Shown here: positions 17,029-25,695 of the stretch, piece after piece
Layout: every line of letters begins with the position of its first letter
Position numbering within the stretch: the stretch's first letter is position 1
Origin: Pseudomonadota bacterium
GTDB lineage: Bacteria; Pseudomonadota; Gammaproteobacteria; Xanthomonadales; SZUA-38
Length of the DNA stretch: 64,000 nucleotides
Direction: 5' to 3'
NCBI GenBank assembly: GCA_039033415.1
Contig: JBCCCR010000016.1
Coordinates: 1-64,000, forward strand
Position numbers and translations under genes: made by a program
The notes under the pieces: generated by a model
What the model saw: only the letters and a program-made list of their open reading frames with translations
Database searches by the model: none
Told to the model about the DNA's origin: nothing

Positions 17029-17292
17029 AGTCAGTTATGCTCTATTAATAAATCATTAAATAATTTCATGATGTATTTATAGATCATATTATCAGAATTA
17101 GAGCACGCTCAGAAATTTGCGCTCCATAAATGGAACGCACAAAACATCTATGGCGGGTTAATGGAACATAACGCTTGATGTACCCCAGTCCGAAGATGAG
17201 CCCTGTCCGGGCCATTGGAAGTATCAATCCAATCCGGACGATGCACCGGTGCGCCCCTACGGAAAAGACTCGACGCGGCTTGCCAGCGCCGT
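17029..17292 (-). promoter_or_regulatory. AT-rich control region of hipBA
   Basis: The first 80 bp upstream of hipB are strikingly AT-rich. They hold ATGAT-N10-ATCAT (17068-17087) and a wider inverted pair TGCTCTA/TAGAGCA (17038-17044 and 17099-17105), candidate HipB operators around the promoter. The remaining part up to the TetR gene shows nothing clear. Confidence 0.4.
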
Positions 17293-17874
17293 CTACGGTC
17301 GAAGACCGTCGACAAATCTCCGAATGGACGCTTCGATCATATCCTTCGACGGTTTCGGCTTGCCGTAGGCCGACAACAGTGCAGCTTCAGCGAGCAGGGC
17401 GTTGATCAGCAGTGCCGCAACCTCTACCGAGGGTACTTCGATCTCGTTGGCCTGCTGCGCTCTCTCGAGTCCGCTTCGCATGGGCGGCAGGCTGATTTCG
17501 GCCTCAATCTGGCGCGCCCTCGTCCATCCCAGCACCTGAGGCCCCTGGTCAAGGAGGATCTTCGCGATCGCCGGTTTACGAACGGCCGCCAGCCAGGCCA
17601 TGCAGGCCGCAAACAACGCTTCCAGGGGTGAATCGCTGTCGACACGGGTCTTCCGGGCCTGAGTAATGGTCTCTTCCACCAGCGCCACGTAAACGGCTTC
17701 AAAGACGTCTCGCTTGCTGGGAAAGTGGTGGTACATCGCCCCCCGCGAAACGCCGGCCCGCTCGAGGATGCTGTCGGTATGCGTACCCTCGAATCCCTGC
17801 GCAACAAAACACTCCCTCGCTGCCGATATGATGCTCGATCGTGTGGCTTTGCGTCGCTCTGCGTGTGTGGCCAT
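17293..17874 (-). CDS. TetR-family transcriptional repressor
   Basis: A 193-residue TetR protein with an N-terminal HTH (ILERAGVSRGAMYHHFPSKRD, about 37-57) and a ligand-binding C-terminal half of the TetR_C type. It is divergent from a SnoaL-like gene 91 bp away. Two similar palindromes lie in that gap, one directly abutting this gene's ATG. It therefore most likely represses both itself and the SnoaL-like gene; the inducer is unknown. Confidence 0.9.
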   Translation of the reverse strand: MATHAERRKATRSSIISAARECFVAQGFEGTHTDSILERAGVSRGAMYHHFPSKRDVFEAVYVALVEETITQARKTRVDSDSPLEALFAACMAWLAAVRKPAIAKILLDQGPQVLGWTRARQIEAEISLPPMRSGLERAQQANEIEVPSVEVAALLINALLAEAALLSAYGKPKPSKDMIEASIRRFVDGLRP

Positions 17875-17877
17875 TTG

Positions 17878-17938
17878 TTTACAGACAGCGTGTCGGTTTG
17901 TTAGTGTAGGCGAAATTTACCGACACGGTGTCGGTAAA
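17878..17938. promoter_or_regulatory. Two TetR-type operators in the divergent gap
   Basis: Site 2 (17916-17938) is a perfect 23-bp palindrome with arms TTTACCGACAC/GTGTCGGTAAA. Site 1 (17878-17902) is an imperfect copy (ACAGACAGCGTGTCGGTTTG) sharing about three quarters of the bases. Their spacing and position between divergent genes fit autorepression by the TetR protein. Confidence 0.7.
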
Positions 17939-17965
17939 ATTCTCACGACGCAAGAGGATGCCTCG

Positions 17966-18337
17966 ATGTCCGACTACCCCGATTCGTTTAACCATATGTA
18001 TGCCGCCTGGAACGAGAGCGACCCAGCGCTCGTTCGATCGCACCTGGAAAAGGCGCTGGCAGCTGACGTTCGATTTGTTGATCCCACCATCAACCTGACC
18101 GGCATCGATGACTTTGAGAAAAATGTGCACGAGGTTCACCAGAAATATCCGGGGTATGCCTACTCCATGGCCAGCCGGGTGGATTCGCAGCATGGGTTCC
18201 ATCGCTATCACTGGGCGATTCATGACAACAGTGGAAAGCTGGTCTTGCCGGGATTCGACGTGGTCGAGACTGACGCTGACGGCTTAGTGCGTTCCGTTAT
18301 CGGCTTTTTTGGTGAGCTGCCCGCGTCCGCTGACTAG
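17966..18337 (+). CDS. SnoaL-like (NTF2-fold) protein
   Basis: A 123-residue protein with the NTF2/SnoaL cone fold: an N-terminal helix (SFNHMYAAWNESDPALVRSHLE) followed by D-x-RFVDPTINLTG and a strand-rich C-terminus. The family includes polyketide cyclases, isomerases and dehydratases; no substrate can be assigned. The ATG at 17966 follows a GAGG ribosome site; the longer frame runs through the operators and is rejected. It is controlled by the divergent TetR gene. Confidence 0.8.
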   Translation: MSDYPDSFNHMYAAWNESDPALVRSHLEKALAADVRFVDPTINLTGIDDFEKNVHEVHQKYPGYAYSMASRVDSQHGFHRYHWAIHDNSGKLVLPGFDVVETDADGLVRSVIGFFGELPASAD

Positions 18338-18394
18338 CAGAGTACTGGTTTGCACGTTTGAAGTGCTTTGGCCGCTATCGTGACTGTAGCGTTC

Positions 18395-19024
18395 CTAAGG
18401 CCGGACGTAACCGATGACCGAAATGAAATGGCTCACCGTGCCCGCCAGCACAAAAAAGTGCCAGATCCCGTGGGCGTGGGGCATCCGCTTCATCTTATCC
18501 AGCAGGTAGAAGATCACACCCAGCGAATAGGTGATTCCCCCGACCGTCAGCCAGGTGACTCCGGCAGGATCGAGCCCCGCCTCCAGGCTGGCGAAGTCAA
18601 ACGCACACGCCCAGCCCATACCGAGGTAAATCGCGAGCTGCAGCACTTTGGGGTGCCGAAAAGGCAATGCCTCCAGCAGGATGCCAATGACGGTCAGGCA
18701 CCAGATGATCCCCATGATGATCCACCCGTTGCCGTCGCGCAGCGTTACCAGCATGTAAGGGGTGTAGGTGCCGGCGATCAGCACGTAGATAGAAATATGA
18801 TCCAGCACCTTAAACAGCGCCTTGAGATCTGGCGGCTGAAAGCTGTGGTAAAGCGTCGACATGGTGTATAGCAGCACCATGCTCAGCCCAAAAACCGCAA
18901 AGCTGGTGATCATCCACGGGTCTCGGCTATCGATGCTCACCGTGAGCAGGGCCCCGAGGCCCATGAGCGCAAAAGCGGTTCCGACCAGGTGCGAGATGCT
19001 GTTGAGCCGCTCACCGTGATACAT
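18395..19024 (-). CDS. Hemolysin III/TrhA-family membrane protein
   Basis: A 209-residue protein with seven predicted membrane helices and the family's conserved residues: S-x-x-H-L-x-G in helix 1, STLYHSF after helix 2, DHISIYVLIAGTYTP in helix 3 and GIWHFFVLAGTVSHF near the end. These Ser/Asp/His positions form the metal site of the PAQR/HlyIII superfamily. Homologues in bacteria affect membrane fluidity or lipid homeostasis. It converges with the SnoaL-like gene and diverges from the NTF2-like gene. Confidence 0.92.
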   Translation of the reverse strand: MYHGERLNSISHLVGTAFALMGLGALLTVSIDSRDPWMITSFAVFGLSMVLLYTMSTLYHSFQPPDLKALFKVLDHISIYVLIAGTYTPYMLVTLRDGNGWIIMGIIWCLTVIGILLEALPFRHPKVLQLAIYLGMGWACAFDFASLEAGLDPAGVTWLTVGGITYSLGVIFYLLDKMKRMPHAHGIWHFFVLAGTVSHFISVIGYVRP

Positions 19025-19194
19025 CGCGGTCTTCCTTTTCCGTGCCGAAACGATCGAGCGGTCTCATCATACGCGCAAGTCTTTGCGTCGTATGCAGCTT
19101 TCTGCACCCACCAAACTCACGTGCGCAGCACGCTGTAACCATCGGCCACGCGGGACGTAATGCTGTTGGGCCCAAATGCAAGGAATCGTTTGAG

Positions 19195-19659
19195 ATGAAC
19201 TCGGTAAACCGTTTCTGGATGGTTGTAGTAACGGGCATTTTGGCGGCAGGGGCGGCGATTTCCGTCTCAGCCCGTGATGACACGCTGTTCGACACGATTC
19301 TGGCGATGGATCAAAAACTGTTTACGGCGTTCAACAACCGGGACATTGAGACCACCCGCGAGATCTTTGACCCGGACCTTGAGTTTTTTCACGACACCGA
19401 AGGCCTGATTGACTACTCCCAGGCGATCAAAAACTCCGAGAGTCTCTTTGCGGCCAACACCGGCCTCAGGCGCGAGCTTTTGCATAACACGATGGAGGTG
19501 CATCCGGTCCCGGGCTATGGCGCCATCCAGGTTGGCGAGCACCGGTTTTGCCATCCAGTGGGTGAGGCAATGGATTGCGGCACCTTCAAGTTTCTTCACG
19601 TTTGGAAGTTTGCTGACAACCGGTGGACCGTCACCCGGGTTGCCAGCTACGGGCACTAG
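19195..19659 (+). CDS. Exported NTF2/DUF4440-like protein
   Basis: A 154-residue protein with a signal peptide (about 1-27, ending VSARDD) and an NTF2-like domain typical of DUF4440/SnoaL_3: an N-terminal helix with FNNRDIETTREIFDPDLEFFHD and a C-terminal VWKFADNRWTVTRV strand pair. Such periplasmic forms have unknown function. The start at 19195 gives a clean signal peptide behind AAGGAA; the longer frame begins inside the promoter region. Confidence 0.75.
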   Translation: MNSVNRFWMVVVTGILAAGAAISVSARDDTLFDTILAMDQKLFTAFNNRDIETTREIFDPDLEFFHDTEGLIDYSQAIKNSESLFAANTGLRRELLHNTMEVHPVPGYGAIQVGEHRFCHPVGEAMDCGTFKFLHVWKFADNRWTVTRVASYGH

Positions 19660-19666
19660 CCCGCGA

Positions 19667-20191
19667 TTACGGAAGGTACAGCTCGCTGCCAGGCCGCTCG
19701 ACGACCGGCGCTTTCTTGACGAGTAGCGCCTTGATCTCGTCCCAGTGTTCCGGCGGTAAGCCCAGCCAAACTTCGTCCTGTCCTCGACGCTCGATTTTCA
19801 TCGTGTCGTGGAGGCCGGTTTTCCGGCTGATGAACACGCTGATTTCTTCGATCTCGTCGAAGGGCACTTGGATGACCCGATTTAACGTGATTTCGACGAT
19901 CTTCGACTCGCTGATGATGAACTGCGCCACCAGCGTTCCCAGCCCTACATAGAGGAGCAGCGATCCGCCAAGCAGCATAACCATACCGGCAACGATCACC
20001 TTATACGCCCCGAACTCGGCAGGCTGGAAGATCACCCAAAGGCACAGGGCAGCGAGGGCAACAGCGCCGACAATCGCCACCCAGCCCAAAAGCTGTCGCT
20101 CGTCGAAAACCCGGTCGCCGGGCTGGATTTCATAGTCCTCGTCATCGTCAGTCTGCTCACGCGCCTGACTCGCCTCAGAATTTTTGATCAC
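19667..20191 (-). CDS. Two-helix membrane protein of unknown function
   Basis: A 174-residue protein with an acidic N-terminus (about 1-34), two hydrophobic helices (about 35-56 and 64-86) and a C-terminal strand-rich part of about 85 residues that resembles a bacterial PH-like domain. GTG start. It lies 12 bp after the stop of the MORN/C13 gene on the same strand, so the two are probably cotranscribed and may work together at the membrane. Confidence 0.65.
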   Translation of the reverse strand: MIKNSEASQAREQTDDDEDYEIQPGDRVFDERQLLGWVAIVGAVALAALCLWVIFQPAEFGAYKVIVAGMVMLLGGSLLLYVGLGTLVAQFIISESKIVEITLNRVIQVPFDEIEEISVFISRKTGLHDTMKIERRGQDEVWLGLPPEHWDEIKALLVKKAPVVERPGSELYLP

Positions 20192-20203
20192 ACGGGGTTC
20201 TCG

Positions 20204-21913
20204 CTACTCCGACTGGGGCGCAGTGCCGGTAATTTGCTGCCGTTTCGCTCGCCACGCAGCGAGCTGAGCCTCCACCGCTTCGGCGCGCAGCAGCTGCGGC
20301 TCGGACGGCGTCAGGTCCTGCTCCTCTTCCCACTCAGCGACTTTTTCCCGGGCAAGCCCAAAGGCTTCCACGAGCGACTCACTCTCGCTAAGGGATTCGG
20401 CGAGGAACGCCCGCCCAAAATCGGTCATCTCGTTCTGATCGGCGCAGCCGAAGGAGTTTCGGTCGGCTCGAGCCGAGGTCATCACCAGGGTTTTGCCGTC
20501 GTCCAGGTGAGGAATAAACCCGCCGGAATAGCAGGCCGCCACGATCACCACCTTATGCTCGATATCCACCTCGCGGAGCATCTCACCCAGCTCCGCTGCG
20601 GGCAGATCGGGCAGTCGCATGCCGCGCTGCGCGAGCGACAGCTCGTGATCACTGCTGCCATGGCTGGTCAGGTAAAGCAGCAGGATGTCCTGGTCTCGAT
20701 CCATTTTTCCCGCCACAGCCTCCAGCGTCCGCCTGAGGCTCGATCGTGTCGCCATTGGCAGCCGCTCGACCGAGATGCGGCTGTTCGCGAGTGTGACCAG
20801 CCGGTCAGCCGCCTGCCATTCACCGCCGTAAAACGCGCTGGCGAACTCCACCTCGCGGCGGAAGACCTCCTGCCGCCCGTCACCCGCAACCTGAACAATA
20901 TAGAGGTCGATCTCGCCGGGGCGCTCGGATGGAACGGCCTCCAAGGCCTCCGTCAGCAGCGCCTCCTGGACGTAGAGGCTTTTTTCCGCCAGCAATTCAG
21001 CGGGATCTGGACCCGTCATGCTGTGTCCGGGCGTCATGTCATCGACGAGCGCGACCGCCGTTTTGGCCAGCGAGTCCAGCCAACTGGGCGCGGGCCCATC
21101 GTAATCTCCGTAGGAAAACTGCCCTTCGCTGACGGTACCGTCAGCGGCGGTCAGCCGGCCGATGCCGTGGTAAGCGTAGTAGCCGTCGAACCCACCCTCG
21201 TAAGTGCCACCGTCACTTCGCTCGTGCGTTCCGTACATCAGATAACCATTCTCAAAGTTGCCGCTGTAGGTACCGGCTTCCGACACGTAGGAACCTTTGC
21301 CGGTAATAATCCAGTTGGTATAGGTGCCTTCGTAGTAGTCTCCGTTCGGCAGCGTCCAGCGTCCGGCCACAAACCCCTGGTCCTCAAAGGTCCCGCGATA
21401 GACCGCTCCATCAGGCGTGCGCATTTCGCCCTCACCGTGCTCTCTGCCCTGCGCGAAGGCGCCTTCGTACTCACCACCGTCCCTATAGCTCAACAAACCC
21501 TGCCCAGAGTAATGGCCGTAGGCGAACGAACCTCGGTAGGACTCTCCGGAGACGAAGGTCAGCGTCCCCTGACCGCTGGGATAACCGCTGACAAACTGCC
21601 CCTGGTAGCGCGAGCCGTCCGCGTATTCCAGCACACCTTCACCCTCGGACAGCCCTTTCCGCATTTCTCCAACGTATTGATCTCCGCTGGCATAGGCGAA
21701 CTGGCCTTCGCCATGCATCAGGCCGTTCTTGAACCCGCCCTCATAGCGATCGCCGTTCGCCCAAACCAGCACGCCCTGGCCGTGCAGCCGGTTGTCCCCC
21801 AGCTCGCCGTCATAACGACTACCGTCGGGCAGCTCTACGGTGGCGGCGCCCGCTGCGCTGACGATCATCGCGGCCGTCAGCGTCAGGCGTCGCAAGGGTT
21901 TAAGACACCACAT
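20204..21913 (-). CDS. Exported MORN-repeat protein fused to a peptidase C13 (legumain-like) domain
   Basis: A 569-residue fusion. A signal peptide occupies residues 1-23. Residues 28-275 are about ten MORN-type repeats (for example GDRYEGGFKNGLMHGEGQF). Residues 335-545 form a caspase-fold C13-type domain with the His at 418 in LTSHGSSD and the Cys at 461 in VAACYSGGF. MORN repeats bind membrane lipids or proteins. C13 enzymes cleave after Asn/Asp or act as transamidases. The catalytic dyad looks intact, so an envelope protease tethered by MORN repeats is likely. Downstream is a two-helix membrane protein in the same operon. Confidence 0.85.
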   Translation of the reverse strand: MWCLKPLRRLTLTAAMIVSAAGAATVELPDGSRYDGELGDNRLHGQGVLVWANGDRYEGGFKNGLMHGEGQFAYASGDQYVGEMRKGLSEGEGVLEYADGSRYQGQFVSGYPSGQGTLTFVSGESYRGSFAYGHYSGQGLLSYRDGGEYEGAFAQGREHGEGEMRTPDGAVYRGTFEDQGFVAGRWTLPNGDYYEGTYTNWIITGKGSYVSEAGTYSGNFENGYLMYGTHERSDGGTYEGGFDGYYAYHGIGRLTAADGTVSEGQFSYGDYDGPAPSWLDSLAKTAVALVDDMTPGHSMTGPDPAELLAEKSLYVQEALLTEALEAVPSERPGEIDLYIVQVAGDGRQEVFRREVEFASAFYGGEWQAADRLVTLANSRISVERLPMATRSSLRRTLEAVAGKMDRDQDILLLYLTSHGSSDHELSLAQRGMRLPDLPAAELGEMLREVDIEHKVVIVAACYSGGFIPHLDDGKTLVMTSARADRNSFGCADQNEMTDFGRAFLAESLSESESLVEAFGLAREKVAEWEEEQDLTPSEPQLLRAEAVEAQLAAWRAKRQQITGTAPQSE

Positions 21914-22067
21914 GGCGTTTTCTCAATATTGATAGCCAAGGTTGAGATTACCGTCGTTCCATCGGCAGGAAAACCCGATTTTGGTACCGCTGTGGACCGC
22001 GTCACGAACTCGGGACAGCGCGCGAGGCTCTGGTAGACTTCAGAGATGGGAAAGAGGAGGGATCGGA

Positions 22068-23411
22068 TTGGCTGCGCCGGCTGACCAAGCGTCCGCTGCG
22101 CGTGACGGCGAATCCGGCTTTGCGCCTTCCGAAACATCCGGCGCCGAGATCCCGCTCATTGCCTGCCATGAATGCGACGCCATCTATCGTCGTGAGCCGA
22201 TCGCTCCCGGTGCCAAAGCCACCTGCAAACGATGCGGCGCGCTGCTCTACCGGGGCGTCCCAGCGTCGCTCGATCGTTCACTGGCCCTGTATCTGGCTTC
22301 GCTGGTGCTGCTGCTTATCGCCAACACGTTTCCTTTTCTTGCACTGAAGGTCGGCGGCATTGTTGAGGAGGACCACGTCATTGGCGGTGGTCTGGCGCTG
22401 GTGGATTTTGGCATGGCGGAGCTTGGGCTCGTGGTGTTCCTCACCAGCATCGCTTTCCCATTTGTAACGATCGCGGGCACGCTGTACCTACTGATCGCGA
22501 GCCGGCTGGACGTGGTGGCTCCAGGCATGCGGCTCGTCTACCGCGTTGTCAACGCGCTCGGGTCATGGAGCCTGATCGGGGTCTTTCTGCTGGGCACGCT
22601 GATCGCCATCGTAAAGCTCAAGGATCTCGCGACCGTCGTACCGGGACCAGGCCTGTACGCACTCTTTGCGCTGGTGGTGGTCTACGCGGCGGCGCGAACC
22701 GGCTTTGACCCGGAAGTGATCTGGCGACCGCTGCGCCTGCGTCGGCTGACCGAAGCTGACCTGCCCGCAGCCGGCCGGGTACTGCACTGTCACAGCTGTG
22801 GCCTGCTCAATCGGGCCTCACAGCACCCCCATCCTCAGTGCGCTCGATGCCATGCGCCGCTGCACCCCCGGCTCGCCAACAGCGTGCAGCGCACGTGGGC
22901 CCTGATGGCCGCGGCGGTGGTCATGCTCATTCCCGCCAACCTGCTGCCGGTGATGACCTTTAAAAAGCTGGGTCAGGGTGAGCCCAGCACCATTCTGGGC
23001 GGCGTGGTGCACCTGGTGGAGGACGGCGCCTGGGGACTGGGGCTCATCGTCTTTTTTGCCAGCGTCGCCGTGCCTGTCGCCAAGCTGGTCTCGCTGAGCC
23101 TGCTGCTGCGCTCGATCCGGTCGGACGCGACCTGGCGACCGAAAGATCGCACGGCACTGTATCGCGTCACTGAAATGATCGGCGCCTGGTCGATGATCGA
23201 CGTGTTCCTGGTGGCACTGCTGGCCGGCCTGGTCAGCCTGGGTTTGGTGGCTTCGATTGAGCCGGGTCTGGGCGTCACCTTTTTTGGAGCCGCCGTCATC
23301 CTGACTATGTTTGCTGCCCACAGCTTTGACCCCCGGCTGATCTGGGATCACGCTGATCTGAATCCTCAGCCGAATGGATCAACTCAGGCCGCGGCGGAAC
23401 CGGCAGCATGA
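22068..23411 (+). CDS. pqiA: PqiA-type membrane protein of a lipid transport system
   Basis: A 447-residue protein with two homologous halves, each a zinc-ribbon-like Cys cluster (C-HECD...CKRCG near 32-53 and CHSCG...CARCH near 241-263) followed by four membrane helices. This is the PqiA/YebS architecture. The start is a TTG at 22068 behind a strong GAGGAGG site; the longer upstream frame lacks one. PqiA sits in the inner membrane and feeds lipids to the MCE tunnel PqiB. Its stop overlaps the pqiB start (ATGA). Confidence 0.9.
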   Translation: MAAPADQASAARDGESGFAPSETSGAEIPLIACHECDAIYRREPIAPGAKATCKRCGALLYRGVPASLDRSLALYLASLVLLLIANTFPFLALKVGGIVEEDHVIGGGLALVDFGMAELGLVVFLTSIAFPFVTIAGTLYLLIASRLDVVAPGMRLVYRVVNALGSWSLIGVFLLGTLIAIVKLKDLATVVPGPGLYALFALVVVYAAARTGFDPEVIWRPLRLRRLTEADLPAAGRVLHCHSCGLLNRASQHPHPQCARCHAPLHPRLANSVQRTWALMAAAVVMLIPANLLPVMTFKKLGQGEPSTILGGVVHLVEDGAWGLGLIVFFASVAVPVAKLVSLSLLLRSIRSDATWRPKDRTALYRVTEMIGAWSMIDVFLVALLAGLVSLGLVASIEPGLGVTFFGAAVILTMFAAHSFDPRLIWDHADLNPQPNGSTQAAAEPAA

Positions 23412-25072
23412 ACGACCAGCCGCCCGTCGCTTCACCGGAGGTCAGCCAAAGCTCAGGTTTCTCGATGGTGTGGCTCATGCCGATCGTCACGCTGGCGGTG
23501 GGTGGGTGGCTGATCGTCAAAACGCTCACCGAACAGGGCCCCACCGCAACCGTCAGTTTCCGAACGGCGGCCGGCATCGAGGTCGGCAAGACCCGGGTCA
23601 AGTACAAGAGCGTGGATATCGGAATGGTCGAGAACGTTCAGTTTGCCGACGACTTCGGTAACATCATCGCCAATCTGCGGCTGAACAAGGGGCTCGACGA
23701 TTTTCTTCGGCGCAACACGCGCTTCTGGGTTGTCAGGCCCCAGCTCAGCGTGCGCGGCGCCTCGGGGCTCGAAACGCTGCTGTCCGGCGCCTACATCGAA
23801 ATCGACCCGGGGCCAGGTTCGCGCCAGCGACACTTTGTCGGCCTCGAACGCCAGCCGCTGATCAGCGCCGAAGACGAAGGCTCGCGGATCACGCTGATCT
23901 CCGACGCACTCGGATCGGTCGACACGGGCTCACCCATTTACTACCAGGGCCTGCTGGCGGGTGAGGTACTCGGCTATGACCTGGCGAGCGATGCGCAGAG
24001 CGTCTACGTGCACGCGTTTGTCCGCGACCCTTACAACCAGCTCATCCGCGGCAACACGCGTTTCTGGAACGTCAGCGGCCTGGACATCTCGCTCGGCGCT
24101 GACGGGCTGGAGGTACGTACCGCTTCGGTCCAGTCGCTCCTGTTTGGCGGGATCGCCTTTGAGACGCCCAACACCACCGAGCCCGTTCCCGAAAACATCT
24201 CCGACCTGGTCTTTACGCTGTATCCCGATTTCCAGGCCATCGCGGAGGGCGCTTACGCCCGGCGCCTGCGCTACGTGCTCTACTTCGACAGCTCGGTACG
24301 AGGGCTCAACGCCGGCGCGCCCGTGGAGCTCAAGGGGATTCGCGTCGGCAGCGTTCACGACGTACGCCTGGAGTTCAACGCGGACGACACCAGCTTTCTG
24401 ATCCCGGTGATCATCGAGCTGGAGCCCGATCGAATTGTCGGCCAGCAGAATCTCGAGCAGGCGCCCGAAAACATCCTGTCCACGCTGGTTGAGCGCGGTC
24501 TGCGGGCGCGGCTCCAGACCGGCAGCCTGCTCACCGGGCAACTGTTTGTCGAGCTCAACATGTATGACGAGGCGCCGCTGGATCTTCGCGGTGACGGCAA
24601 ACAGCCTTACCCCGAACTGCCCACCATCGCCGGCAGCTTTGAGGCGATCACCGCCACGGTCGACCGTTTTATCTCGCAGCTCGATTCCATCGATCTCGAA
24701 GCGATGGCGGAAAACCTCAACGGCGTCCTGGCGGGCGCCAACAGTCTGATCAACACCGACATCAGTGGTGATGTAGCCACCGATCTACAGGCCTCGATCC
24801 GGTCACTGCGCAACGTGCTGAAGGACCTCGACGCCGGCAACCTGGATCAGACCCTCAGCGCCGCAAACACGGCGCTGGTGCAGCTGGACGAAGCGCTGGA
24901 GCTGACGAGCGACGTGCTGACGCCGTCCTCGCCGCTTCAGTACAACCTGACGCAGCTCACCGCGGAGCTCGAAGAAACCGCGCGCTCGATCCGCAACCTG
25001 ATGGACCTGCTCCAGCGCCAGCCCAGCTCGCTGCTGTTCGGTAAGGACAATGATTCGGAGTCAGACCCATGA
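23408..25072 (+). CDS. pqiB: PqiB-type MCE-domain tunnel protein
   Basis: A 554-residue protein with one N-terminal helix (about 20-36) and three consecutive MCE/MlaD domains starting near residues 45, 160 and 285, followed by a long helical C-terminus (about 420-540). This matches PqiB, which forms a hexameric needle carrying lipids across the periplasm. Overlaps pqiA by 4 bp and pqiC by 4 bp. Confidence 0.92.
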   Translation: MNDQPPVASPEVSQSSGFSMVWLMPIVTLAVGGWLIVKTLTEQGPTATVSFRTAAGIEVGKTRVKYKSVDIGMVENVQFADDFGNIIANLRLNKGLDDFLRRNTRFWVVRPQLSVRGASGLETLLSGAYIEIDPGPGSRQRHFVGLERQPLISAEDEGSRITLISDALGSVDTGSPIYYQGLLAGEVLGYDLASDAQSVYVHAFVRDPYNQLIRGNTRFWNVSGLDISLGADGLEVRTASVQSLLFGGIAFETPNTTEPVPENISDLVFTLYPDFQAIAEGAYARRLRYVLYFDSSVRGLNAGAPVELKGIRVGSVHDVRLEFNADDTSFLIPVIIELEPDRIVGQQNLEQAPENILSTLVERGLRARLQTGSLLTGQLFVELNMYDEAPLDLRGDGKQPYPELPTIAGSFEAITATVDRFISQLDSIDLEAMAENLNGVLAGANSLINTDISGDVATDLQASIRSLRNVLKDLDAGNLDQTLSAANTALVQLDEALELTSDVLTPSSPLQYNLTQLTAELEETARSIRNLMDLLQRQPSSLLFGKDNDSESDP

Positions 25073-25695
25073 TCACCGCTGCCTGTATCCGATCTACCCG
25101 ACTGTTTGCCGCGACGCTTGCCTTGGCGCTCACCCTTGCCGGCTGCGCCGGTGGCGGTGGCGCGCCGACGCGTTACTACATCATTGGCCCGATTGAGGCT
25201 GATGCGCTGAGCCCAGGCGATGCGCCGTCCGCGGTACAGATCATCGGGCTGGATCTGCCTCAATACCTGGAGCGGGTCCAGATCGCGACCCAGGCGGCTC
25301 CGAACCGAATGCACTTTTCGGAGGCTCACCAGTGGAGTGAGAACCTGCGTAAGAACCTGCTGCGCACGCTGTCTCGCAACCTCTCGCGGCTGCTCGGCAG
25401 CCCCAGTATCGGCGCGCCCGGGGCGCGGAGCGCTACCGCACCGGATTACCGGGTGCGGGTCAGCGTCACGCAGTTTGAGCGAGACGTGGCTGGCACCGTT
25501 CGTCTCGACGCCAGCTGGCAGATTTTGGACGCCAGCGGCGCTCAGGCGGTACGCAGCTTTCAGAGTCAGCTGACCTCGGCGAGCACGGTCAGAGCGGGCG
25601 ATTACGACGCAATTGTCGCGTCCATGCAAAGCCTGTTTGGCGAGCTGTCCGTGGCTATTGCGCGGCAGGTTGTCACTTTGGATGCCGATTCTTGA
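25069..25695 (+). CDS. pqiC: PqiC-type lipoprotein
   Basis: A 208-residue lipoprotein with lipobox LAGC (Cys at about 26), then TRYYIIGP, as in the ABC-type transport auxiliary/PqiC family. PqiC anchors the PqiB needle to the inner face of the outer membrane. It overlaps the next gene by a TTGA junction. Confidence 0.88.
   Translation: MITAACIRSTRLFAATLALALTLAGCAGGGGAPTRYYIIGPIEADALSPGDAPSAVQIIGLDLPQYLERVQIATQAAPNRMHFSEAHQWSENLRKNLLRTLSRNLSRLLGSPSIGAPGARSATAPDYRVRVSVTQFERDVAGTVRLDASWQILDASGAQAVRSFQSQLTSASTVRAGDYDAIVASMQSLFGELSVAIARQVVTLDADS

Noticed and set aside
17714-17965. Upstream extension of the SnoaL-like gene
   Set aside because: The extension overlaps the TetR gene and both operators; the ATG at 17966 has a proper ribosome site.
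20234-22036. 600-codon plus-strand ORF opposite the MORN/C13 gene
   Set aside because: It is exactly antisense to a gene with clear repeats and catalytic motifs; long antisense frames are common at this GC content.
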